A DNA stretch of 5,722 nucleotides, taken from contig CALCJH010000025.1 of NCBI GenBank assembly GCA_937967775.1, positions 1 to 5,722 of the forward strand. Reading direction: 5' to 3'. The position numbers and the translations under genes are program-made. Origin of the DNA: an uncultured bacterium (GTDB taxonomy: Bacteria; Armatimonadota; UBA5829; DSUL01). This document shows, piece by piece, positions 1-5,722 of the stretch. A model generated the notes under the pieces. It saw only the letters and a list, made by a program, of their open reading frames with translations, searched no databases and had not been told where the DNA came from. The number at the start of each line of letters is the position of its first letter. Position 1 is the first letter of the stretch.

Positions 1-335
1 TCCGGGCGCAGATCCTGAATGTCCACCAGGTTGTTGGCCGTGGAACCCCAGAACTCCACCGCTCCGAGTTCCGGGCGCTCCCAGTTCACCCCGTCCTCGC
101 TGATGGCCAGCGCCATCGCCCGCGTCCATTCGCTCAGAACCACCGCATAGTACATCCGCCAGTGATCGTTCCACCGGAAGACCACCGAGGCGCGCGGGAG
201 GCATCTCTCCCACGGATGCTCCACCAGCAGGCAGGGCCCGCATTTCTCCGGCGGGTTCAGCCGGAGCGTAATCCCTTCCATCCGCTCGATGTCGGCGCCG
301 TCTACGAAAAGCAGCCGCCGGTCTTCGAAAAGCAC
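1..335 (-). CDS. Beta-propeller glycosidase-like protein (GH32/GH43-like), N-terminal part
   Basis: The first 111 codons of a gene that runs off the left edge. The translation begins MLFEDRRLLFVDGADIERM and contains WRMYYA at residues 59-64, a segment GVNWERPELG at 82-91, and a Gly-Ser-x-x-Asn-Asn pattern at 97-102. This order (a 'LFVDD'-like opening, a Met-Tyr-Tyr strand, 'DG-x-x-W-x-[RK]-PELG' and then 'NN') is what I know from five-bladed beta-propeller proteins usually annotated as GH32- or GH43-like glycosyl hydrolases in Planctomycetota and Armatimonadota. Such proteins bind or hydrolyse glycosides, but most are uncharacterised. I place the start at GTG 335-333 because a strong Shine-Dalgarno lies 7 bases upstream and no ATG is in frame near it. 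The gene follows the 702-residue gene by 20 bases, so it is probably cotranscribed. No signal peptide is visible at this start, so it may be cytoplasmic. Family assignment rests on the first blade or two only; activity and substrate are unknown. Confidence 0.72.
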   Translation of the reverse strand, partial: MLFEDRRLLFVDGADIERMEGITLRLNPPEKCGPCLLVEHPWERCLPRASVVFRWNDHWRMYYAVVLSEWTRAMALAISEDGVNWERPELGAVEFWGSTANNLVDIQDLRP

Positions 336-342
336 AGGCTCT

Positions 343-350
343 TCCTTCCT
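343..350 (-). promoter_or_regulatory. Ribosome-binding site that sets the GTG start of the propeller gene
   Basis: On the minus strand AGGAAGGA ends 7 bases before GTG 335-333. It lies in the 20-base gap after the TAG stop of the upstream gene (356-358). This strong purine-rich site is the main reason for choosing the GTG start. Confidence 0.65.
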
Positions 351-355
351 ACTAC

Positions 356-2464
356 CTACTGTTGTTCTGCGAGGACGCTTTTCAGCACCGGCTCCAGCAC
401 GGCCCAGCGTTCCCGGGCCTTGCCGTGGAGAGACGGGTCCGAGGTCAGCACAACCATGTCTCCGAGATCCAGCCGGCCGAGCTCCAGTGTCAGCGAATCG
501 CCCTCTCTCTTTATGTCCAGCCGCGTGAGCTTACCGCCGTCCACGCGGAACGCGGATTTCACATTGAGCCAGGAGGGCGGGGTGAAGGTCAGGGTGGCCT
601 TCTCCACGGGCTGGAAGATGGTGCCGTGCCGGTCGGAGGAATGGTTCCGATTGAACAGCGTCACAATGGCGGTGTCCGGGCCAGCAAAAAGCGTCCGGGC
701 GATCACCCAGAACGGCCTCATGCTCGCGAACGGATCCCTCAAAGAACCGGGTTGTGCGGCCGCGCACGCCACTCCCAGTTCAGGCAGAAGTGTGCGAGCC
801 TCCGCGTTCAGGCGTGCCAGTTCCCGCATCAGGGCTTGCGCTTCTGGCTCCCTAGAGCCGCACCCGTAGCATTCTCCGATAGGCGTGAACCACCAGTAGG
901 AGATCCCTTTGGTCCCCGTCCCCAGTGCCATATAGAACTCCACTCTCTTCTCCTCGGGAGTGGGGAAACGGAACGGCTCCTGATCCGGGAACCGGTAGGA
1001 GGTGGAGTTCAGGATGACGTGAGTGGGACGCGGCTCGGCGGCCAGACGGGCATACTCCGCCGTCCCCATTACGTACATGGGGGTGAAGAACTGCGAGATG
1101 CGCTCCGGGTTCTTCTCATACACGCCCCGGAGGTTCTCGATGTAATACGGATCCAGGGCGAGGATGTCCGGTATGCTCCCGTACGTCAGGTAGTTGAACG
1201 GGACATACGTGTTGTCAATGTTCAGAAGGCAAAGCGAGCGCGGGTCCCGCAGCGTCCAGCTGCGCTGACGCTCGACCACTCCCTGGCCCATGGAGCCCAG
1301 CCGCATGTCGGCGGGCTGAAGGTCGCTGGCATAATAGTCGTGCGCGTCCGGCTCGTCCATCACGAAGCGGGCGTATGTCCAGGGGCTGCGGATGTCCTGC
1401 TTCGTCGGGTCCCGGCTCATCACGCGCAGACCCATCTCCTGGAGCAGCGCGAAGCCCTCGTCCGAACCCACGAGATACCCGCTCTGCTCCCCTGCCATGA
1501 GCATATGGGTGTTGAACAGGTGGTCGCGGAAGGCGCGGCAGGTGTCCCGCGCGCGCTCGGCGACGGTGTTGCCGTAGTTGCGGTAACCCCACATCCCCAG
1601 TGCAAAGTAATTGTCCCGCGCCCGCACCACATTCCGGGTGGTCTGTCCCTTGGAGTCTGTCACTTCAAAGAAGTGGAACGATCCGAATTCAAGCGGAGCC
1701 GGGAGATCCAGCATAAGAGGCAGAAAACCTTTGCTGCTGCCGGGAACACTTGCAGGAAGTGTCAGCGTCCGTCCGTCCAGCCGCACCTGTCGGACCCGGA
1801 ACTCCTGACCGTCCATCCGCCGCAGATAGAGATACAGCCGCCGGATGTCCGGACTGAAGTTCACCCCCGCAAGCCGCAGCACCGCATCGTCCGCCGTGCG
1901 CACCGTCAGCTCGCCCGTTGTCCAACCCTCCCCGCTCAGCCGGACGCGCAAACGGTTCTGCTGAGGCTGTGCCTGAAGCCGGATGTTCACCTCCGCCACA
2001 GCCCCCGGCGGCACGGGATCCGGGCGTACCTGATACCAGACGGGACGGCCCAGCGAATCCAGCCTGGCGCGCACGTCCGGCGAAGTGTCCCCCTCGGAGT
2101 TCAGCAGATACCCGGCCGAGGGCGTCCCGCCGTGCTCTTTGTGCTTCGGCATGATCTGCTTCGCCAGATCCACCCCCTCCAGCCACACGCCGGTAACCTC
2201 TAGAGGCTGCGTGGACGTATTCCGCACGAAGAACCGGATCACCGCTCCGTGCGGAAGATCCGATCCATCGGGGCGAGCAAATCCCATCTCCACACGCAGC
2301 CGCCATCCGCCCATTGTGTATGTCAGCATCTCCGGAAGCATCCGGTCCCGGATGAAGACGCCCCCCGAAAGTTGGGCCGGCTGGGACAGGGCCGCAGGCA
2401 GGGCGGGGAGCAACAGCACGGACAGGCAGAAGGCCACAGCCGGATAGCGGAACGTTCTCTTCAT
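356..2464 (-). CDS. Secreted TIM-barrel glycosidase-like protein, family not recognised
   Basis: 702 residues, ATG start with an AAGGAG site 8 bases upstream. Residues 1-27 form a clear Sec signal peptide (basic KR, hydrophobic core around 9-25, likely cleavage after Ala-Leu-Ser27), with no lipobox Cys, so the protein should be periplasmic or extracellular. Residues about 30-285 are beta-rich, probably two sandwich domains. Residues about 286-560 look like a TIM barrel: NYFALGMWGY at 285-294, RFVMDEPDAHDYY at 366-378, a hydrophobic strand LCLLNID at 411-417, PDILALDPYY at 432-441 and GISYWWFTP at 520-528. About 570-690 is a C-terminal beta domain, as in many glycosidases. The adjacent Asp370-Glu371 pair is a candidate catalytic site, by analogy with the D-E pair of GH123 enzymes; this is inference. 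Two cysteines form a C-x-x-C at 532-535 next to the last barrel strand. I do not recognise a named family. It lies 98 bases after the membrane-protein gene and 20 bases before the propeller gene. It could also be a non-catalytic carbohydrate-binding barrel. Confidence 0.8.
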   Translation of the reverse strand: MKRTFRYPAVAFCLSVLLLPALPAALSQPAQLSGGVFIRDRMLPEMLTYTMGGWRLRVEMGFARPDGSDLPHGAVIRFFVRNTSTQPLEVTGVWLEGVDLAKQIMPKHKEHGGTPSAGYLLNSEGDTSPDVRARLDSLGRPVWYQVRPDPVPPGAVAEVNIRLQAQPQQNRLRVRLSGEGWTTGELTVRTADDAVLRLAGVNFSPDIRRLYLYLRRMDGQEFRVRQVRLDGRTLTLPASVPGSSKGFLPLMLDLPAPLEFGSFHFFEVTDSKGQTTRNVVRARDNYFALGMWGYRNYGNTVAERARDTCRAFRDHLFNTHMLMAGEQSGYLVGSDEGFALLQEMGLRVMSRDPTKQDIRSPWTYARFVMDEPDAHDYYASDLQPADMRLGSMGQGVVERQRSWTLRDPRSLCLLNIDNTYVPFNYLTYGSIPDILALDPYYIENLRGVYEKNPERISQFFTPMYVMGTAEYARLAAEPRPTHVILNSTSYRFPDQEPFRFPTPEEKRVEFYMALGTGTKGISYWWFTPIGECYGCGSREPEAQALMRELARLNAEARTLLPELGVACAAAQPGSLRDPFASMRPFWVIARTLFAGPDTAIVTLFNRNHSSDRHGTIFQPVEKATLTFTPPSWLNVKSAFRVDGGKLTRLDIKREGDSLTLELGRLDLGDMVVLTSDPSLHGKARERWAVLEPVLKSVLAEQQ

Positions 2465-2472
2465 CAGGCACT

Positions 2473-2478
2473 CTCCTT
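2473..2478 (-). promoter_or_regulatory. Ribosome-binding site of the 702-residue secreted protein
   Basis: AAGGAG on the minus strand, 8 bases before ATG 2464-2462. It supports this ATG over other possible starts. The third arm of the alternative hairpin (2490-2496) ends 11 bases upstream of it. Confidence 0.7.
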
Positions 2479-2525
2479 ACTCAAAGGCGGGCCGGAAAGA
2501 TTGGTAGTATGATTGGATTTCTTCA

Positions 2526-2551
2526 TCCGGCCTGAAGTCACCTTCGCCGGA
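2526..2551 (-). promoter_or_regulatory. Intergenic hairpin with a GUGA tetraloop
   Basis: On the minus strand TCCGGC-GAAG pairs with CTTC-GCCGGA: ten base pairs, with two unpaired bases (2532-2533) on the 3' side, closing the loop GTGA, which fits the GNRA tetraloop consensus. It begins 11 bases after the TGA stop of the membrane-protein gene. No run of T follows on the minus strand (TGAAGAAATCC instead), so it is not a standard intrinsic terminator. It may protect the 3' end of the upstream message or adjust expression of the downstream gene. The 3' arm can also pair with 2490-2496. Confidence 0.5.
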
Positions 2552-2562
2552 GGCCGACTTGC

Positions 2563-4569
2563 TCACGGCCACGGAAACTCTGGAGCCCGGGCCCCGGTGA
2601 TCCCGCTGATGATCGCCCAGATGACCGCCATCCCGAACTCTCCCAGCACCATCCCAAGGAACCACGGTCTTGCCTTCAAGAACAGCCTCATGCCACCGTA
2701 GCGCAGGATGAACACCTTGATGATCCACGCGACCAGGCAAGAGAACCAGAACACGGACATGGTCCATGAGACGCAAAGCGCGTATCCCAGGGGATGGAAC
2801 GGCCACCAGAAGAACGCGGAGCGCATGTAAGACAGGAACACAGTGAATGCGGCACCCACCATGAACCAGAAAAGCCCCTCGCGCGTGGCGGGCGCGGCGT
2901 CCCGCATCTGGGCTTCATACTCCGAGATCGTCCAGTACGCGTGTCCCTGGTAGACGTACTGGTAGAGATTGATGCCTCCCTTGTTATAGGGCAGCCAGAT
3001 GTGGTACGCCCCGGCGATCAGCATGGCCGCCAGAATCCCCAGGCCAAAGACCGCGAGCATGTTGCGCCGCCGCATCTGGATGGAGTCGCTGATCTTGAGA
3101 CCGTCCAGGAAGCCCGTCAGAAGCAGCCCGCGCTGTTCGCGCAGGAAGACCGTGTCAAAAAACGGCAGAAGCGCCAGATTCTGCGCACCGAGTGAGCTCA
3201 TCGGGGCAAACATCCGGTACACGTCCACCGGCCTGAATGATGTCTCCGTCATCAGCACGCCGGCCTCCGCAGTGCTTCTGGCCAGCACCAGAGCCACCAC
3301 GAACAGGCAGACGCCGAACTCCAGCAGCGCCACTGCCGGCGAGAGTCCCGCCTTCCAGGTCCAGAGCACGATCAGCGCCAGGCTTCCGAACAGACCCCAG
3401 AACGCCACTGGATAGGGCAGCATCTCCCGAGTGTCGTCCCCGCGCTCCCTTCCGAAGGCCGACGCAACCACCCGCTTCAGATGCGGGCGCGCCGCCCACA
3501 GCAGATATGCCGCCAGCACGAAGTACGCCCCCACCGTCTGATACGCCACATACAGATGGGTGCCGTAGACCGGCATGCGGCGGATGTCCATCCCGAACGA
3601 CCCTGCCACCACATCTTGGAACCGGGCGAACAGAGCGAAGAACCACAGGGAGAACAGCACCTCCGTGGGCAGCAGAAAGAAGAACCCGACAGCGGCGAAC
3701 GAGAAGAAGATTCCCCACCAGTAGATGGCGTCCCACGGCGGTGTGACCAGATACGTGTTCAGAAAGATGCTCAGGGGGATCTGCGGCACACTGGGGGCCA
3801 TGTTATGCAGGCCGTTCAAAGTGAACACCACCGCAGGGAGCGCCGCGCCCCCCCAGAGCAGGCGGTTGCGCATCAGGTGCTGCGGACCGTCCGGGCGCAC
3901 CATCTCCACCGGAAGCTGAACCAGCGGGAAGCTGAGACGCTCGTTCTCCACCCACTGGCGGCGCAGGATGCTGGCCATGCATAGGAACGCAAAAAACACC
4001 AGCAACACCAGCGCGCTCCAGGCGGCAAGCGGCGTGGCCCACAGGCGCCAGGGGATCTCCTCGCCTTCCCACAACCCCTCGAAGTACCCCCGCGACACGG
4101 GCTGGATGCCCGGCTTCGTGGGATCGTAGGCCACCATCCACGGCTTCAGGTGCGGGTCATAGAGCTCGTGCCACTCGTTGGCCTTGTTGGCGTAGTAGTT
4201 GGTGGTGACGAACAGCGGCAGCACCTTCTCCATCAGCCCGCGCGAGCTGATCATCGCCGCCACCAGGATCATGCAGTAGATGACCAGGATCTCGGAGGGG
4301 TTGAGCCCGAAGAAGCCGCCCAGCTTGCGCAGCCCCAGCCGCAGCACCACGATGAAAAGGAGGATGCCTACAATGGCGGGCGGCATCTGCAGGAACCCGA
4401 TCTGGATCCCCTGAATCACCAGCTCGGCATAGCTCACGAGCAGGCAGGTGCCCGCCACCAGCACCAGGCCCAGAAGGATGGCCCGCGCCGATATCCCTCT
4501 GCCCCCTTCTCCCTCCGTCACTGCCCCCGCGCCGGACGTCCCGGTCCGCACTTCCGTCTGCAAAGCCAC
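2563..4569 (-). CDS. DUF6785/DUF6784-type polytopic membrane protein, probable transporter
   Basis: 668 residues with roughly 12-14 hydrophobic segments, among them about 29-51, 57-77, 93-112, 176-198, 281-318, 343-361, 387-430, 505-524, 566-583, 592-622 and 637-655, so an inner-membrane protein. Segments I recognise from the uncharacterised DUF6785 (N-terminal) and DUF6784 (C-terminal) proteins are NPSEILVIYCM at 90-100, QWVENERLSFPLVQLPVEM at 205-223, RSTAEAGVLM at 431-440, FFWWPFHPLGYAL at 586-598 and a C-terminal RYGGMRLFLKARPWFLGMVLGEF at 623-645, here given only to mark its place. The length is near full for that type. The 'E-R-L-x-FP' segment and the C-terminal helix pair recall oligopeptide (OPT) transporters; that link is my inference. 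It starts with GTG 4 bases after the stop of the glycosidase gene, which implies coupled translation. A GGAGG lies 12 bases upstream, longer than ideal, so a start at GTG codon 7 or 17 is possible. Among glycosidases it may move a sugar or peptidoglycan-like product; nothing in the sequence proves transport. Confidence 0.8.
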   Translation of the reverse strand: MALQTEVRTGTSGAGAVTEGEGGRGISARAILLGLVLVAGTCLLVSYAELVIQGIQIGFLQMPPAIVGILLFIVVLRLGLRKLGGFFGLNPSEILVIYCMILVAAMISSRGLMEKVLPLFVTTNYYANKANEWHELYDPHLKPWMVAYDPTKPGIQPVSRGYFEGLWEGEEIPWRLWATPLAAWSALVLLVFFAFLCMASILRRQWVENERLSFPLVQLPVEMVRPDGPQHLMRNRLLWGGAALPAVVFTLNGLHNMAPSVPQIPLSIFLNTYLVTPPWDAIYWWGIFFSFAAVGFFFLLPTEVLFSLWFFALFARFQDVVAGSFGMDIRRMPVYGTHLYVAYQTVGAYFVLAAYLLWAARPHLKRVVASAFGRERGDDTREMLPYPVAFWGLFGSLALIVLWTWKAGLSPAVALLEFGVCLFVVALVLARSTAEAGVLMTETSFRPVDVYRMFAPMSSLGAQNLALLPFFDTVFLREQRGLLLTGFLDGLKISDSIQMRRRNMLAVFGLGILAAMLIAGAYHIWLPYNKGGINLYQYVYQGHAYWTISEYEAQMRDAAPATREGLFWFMVGAAFTVFLSYMRSAFFWWPFHPLGYALCVSWTMSVFWFSCLVAWIIKVFILRYGGMRLFLKARPWFLGMVLGEFGMAVIWAIISGITGARAPEFPWP

Positions 4570-4573
4570 CCTG

Positions 4574-5722
4574 TCAGCGTGCCTCCACCTTTTCTGTATC
4601 TATGGCAGGGGGACGGATCCGCGCCCCTGCCCGGACCAGCTTCTCCAGAGCCTCCCCGGCGCGCCGCCGGATCTCATAGAGCCTGCCGGGATCCAGCTCA
4701 TAGTCCGTCAGCGACGGGCATGCCGCCCGCACCGCGTCCAGAGCCTTTCTCCCTTCCGCGGCAAGCCTCCTCCCATCCGCGAGCCGGCCGGCATCCTCCA
4801 CGGCGCTTTCCAGCATTCGGAACAGGTCGTAATCCTCGATGCCCTCACGCAGCATCTCCCAGCGGATGGACTCAATGGGACCGGCGATCAGCGGCTCCCT
4901 GGCGGGTTTCCCGATGGCGGGGTACAGGAGGAAACCGTCCCCGTTACCGAACGGCTTGCGGCGGCCGTCGTCCGAATAGGTCATGGGCTCCTCCCACGGG
5001 TTGCCGCTCCAGAACATGGTCTCCCAGTAGAGGACGCCGGTCACCCCCCAGGCATAAGTCATCCAATGGAAGATGCGGTGGCCGGCAGCGGGGTAGTCTA
5101 TGAAGTAGTTGGGATACGGGTGCTTAGGTCCCGTGCACACATACCACCAGACAGCATCCCCCGCTTCCTGCCTCTCACGGCACCGCTTTGCGCTGTACGC
5201 ATCCAGCACCGGCGTCCAGATATCCACCGAGCCGATCAGCTCATCCTCCACCTGCTCGGTCAGCAGGATCTTGAGATCCGGGTCCGCCTTTCTCCAGAGT
5301 CTGGCCTCTTCGGCCACCAGGGGAGACTGAGGAGGGTCGGGCTCATCGTAGATGTAGTTGTAGCCCTTCGCCAGCCACCCCTTCTCCCGCAAGTGCGCGC
5401 TGAGTTGCTTCAGGAACTGTACCTTCAGGTCCTCGTATCCCTCGTCGCCCGGTCCCTTGCCGCCCACTCCTCTACGAAAAGACCCGGGAAGCATAAAGGC
5501 GTTGAACAGAGGCAGGTATTTCTCCGCCCCTTCATCGAATTGCGAGAAGTCCAGGCGCACCCGTCCGTCCGTGACGGAGACCTGGACATCGTGGGTCTGA
5601 AAGGCATTGAAGGGGGCGATCCGGTGCTCGTGGAAGGTGCGGTTCAGCAACTCCTCCGTCTGCCGGACGGGCTCCACATCTTCCATATCAATGCCGTGCC
5701 AGCGGCACAGCGCCTTCAGTCC
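4574..5722 (-). CDS. GH123/DUF4091-type glycoside hydrolase, C-terminal part
   Basis: 382 codons remain open to the right edge; the frame continues upstream of the internal ATG at 5686-5684, reading GLKALCRWHGID, so that ATG is not the true start and the N-terminal part is missing. Residues are counted from 5722. Residues about 34-41 (RIAPFNAF) begin the visible barrel, YIYDEPD at 123-129 holds the adjacent Asp126-Glu127, VDIWTP at 166-171 and GVLYWET at 229-235 are later barrel strands, and GPIESIRWEMLREGIEDYD at 281-299 is the signature of DUF4091. A helical tail follows to the end. In GH123 beta-N-acetylgalactosaminidases such a D-E pair works by substrate-assisted catalysis, Asp orienting the acetamido group and Glu as acid/base, so a glycan with N-acetylhexosamine is the best guess for the substrate. 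Many DUF4091 proteins are untested, so the exact sugar is unknown. Its stop is 4 bases before the membrane-protein gene. Signal peptide and N-terminal beta domains, if present, lie outside the window. Confidence 0.85.
   Translation of the reverse strand, partial: GLKALCRWHGIDMEDVEPVRQTEELLNRTFHEHRIAPFNAFQTHDVQVSVTDGRVRLDFSQFDEGAEKYLPLFNAFMLPGSFRRGVGGKGPGDEGYEDLKVQFLKQLSAHLREKGWLAKGYNYIYDEPDPPQSPLVAEEARLWRKADPDLKILLTEQVEDELIGSVDIWTPVLDAYSAKRCRERQEAGDAVWWYVCTGPKHPYPNYFIDYPAAGHRIFHWMTYAWGVTGVLYWETMFWSGNPWEEPMTYSDDGRRKPFGNGDGFLLYPAIGKPAREPLIAGPIESIRWEMLREGIEDYDLFRMLESAVEDAGRLADGRRLAAEGRKALDAVRAACPSLTDYELDPGRLYEIRRRAGEALEKLVRAGARIRPPAIDTEKVEAR
4582..4586 (-). promoter_or_regulatory. Shine-Dalgarno for the membrane protein, inside the previous gene
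   Basis: GGAGG (within AGGTGGAGG) on the minus strand sits in the last codons of the GH123-like gene, 12 bases before GTG 4569-4567. The spacing is long, and the stop TGA at 4576-4574 falls between site and start. This suggests that ribosomes ending on the upstream gene help start the next one. The assignment is tentative. Confidence 0.4.

Noticed and set aside
162..869. A 235-codon open frame on the plus strand across the propeller and secreted-protein genes
   Set aside because: It crosses a real stop, spacer and start on the other strand and has Ser/Arg-rich composition without recognisable motifs.
362..2203. A 613-codon open frame on the plus strand, antisense to the secreted-protein gene
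   Set aside because: It is a shadow of GC-rich codons: the translation is full of Arg, His, Pro and Gln with no domain pattern, whereas the minus-strand frame has a signal peptide, barrel motifs and a good ribosome-binding site.
2497..2525. A possible promoter in the A/T-rich part of the spacer, with CATACT as a -10 box on the minus strand
   Set aside because: Only four of six bases match the consensus and no -35-like hexamer lies at suitable distance.
2526..2551. Intrinsic terminator after the membrane-protein gene
   Set aside because: The stem is good but no T-run follows it on the minus strand, so I describe it as a hairpin of unknown role.
2477..2806. A 109-codon minus-strand frame overlapping the end of the membrane-protein gene and the spacer
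   Set aside because: It is out of frame with the strongly hydrophobic C-terminal helices of the membrane protein, and its own sequence has no family features.
4150..5103. A 317-codon open frame on the plus strand across the membrane-protein and GH123-like genes
   Set aside because: It spans two well-supported minus-strand genes and their junction, and its translation is low-complexity His/Gln then Arg/Pro sequence typical of antisense frames.
5684..5686. ATG as the true start of the GH123-like gene
   Set aside because: The frame stays open to the window edge, no convincing ribosome-binding site precedes the ATG, and starting there would leave a family member without a full barrel or N-terminal domain.

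Overview
The window carries four genes in a row on the minus strand and nothing convincing on the plus strand. Base composition is GC-rich (roughly 60% by eye) and third codon positions are strongly G/C, which produces long but meaningless antisense open frames. Protein content (GH123/DUF4091-type glycosidase, DUF6785/DUF6784-type membrane protein, secreted TIM-barrel protein, GH32/43-like propeller) suggests an uncultured-type bacterium from a lineage rich in unusual glycan enzymes, such as Armatimonadota, Planctomycetota, Lentisphaerota or Hydrogenedentota. There is no rRNA or other marker, so the phylum is a guess.

Layout in transcription order (right to left). (1) 5722-4574: C-terminal 382 codons of a glycoside hydrolase of the GH123/DUF4091 type; its start lies beyond the right edge. 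(2) 4569-2563: a 668-residue polytopic membrane protein of the DUF6785/DUF6784 type, GTG start, only 4 bases after the previous stop. (3) A 98-base spacer (2465-2562) with a GNRA-looped hairpin and a competing alternative hairpin. (4) 2464-356: a 702-residue secreted protein with a signal peptide, a beta-rich N-terminal half, a probable TIM barrel and a C-terminal beta domain; its barrel carries a D-E-P-D motif like that of gene 1. (5) 335-1: the first 111 codons of a beta-propeller glycosidase-like protein, GTG start with a strong ribosome-binding site, running off the left edge.

Read together this looks like one operon for handling an extracellular or periplasmic glycan or glycoconjugate: two barrel enzymes and a propeller protein that would act on sugars, with a membrane protein that may import or export a product. 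No regulator, SusC/SusD pair, ABC transporter or mobile element is visible. The substrate cannot be read from the sequence. The most notable points are the uncharacterised membrane protein embedded among glycosidases, the parallel between the two barrel proteins, which suggests the 702-residue protein is a divergent relative of the GH123 type, and the two-state hairpin in the only sizeable spacer.
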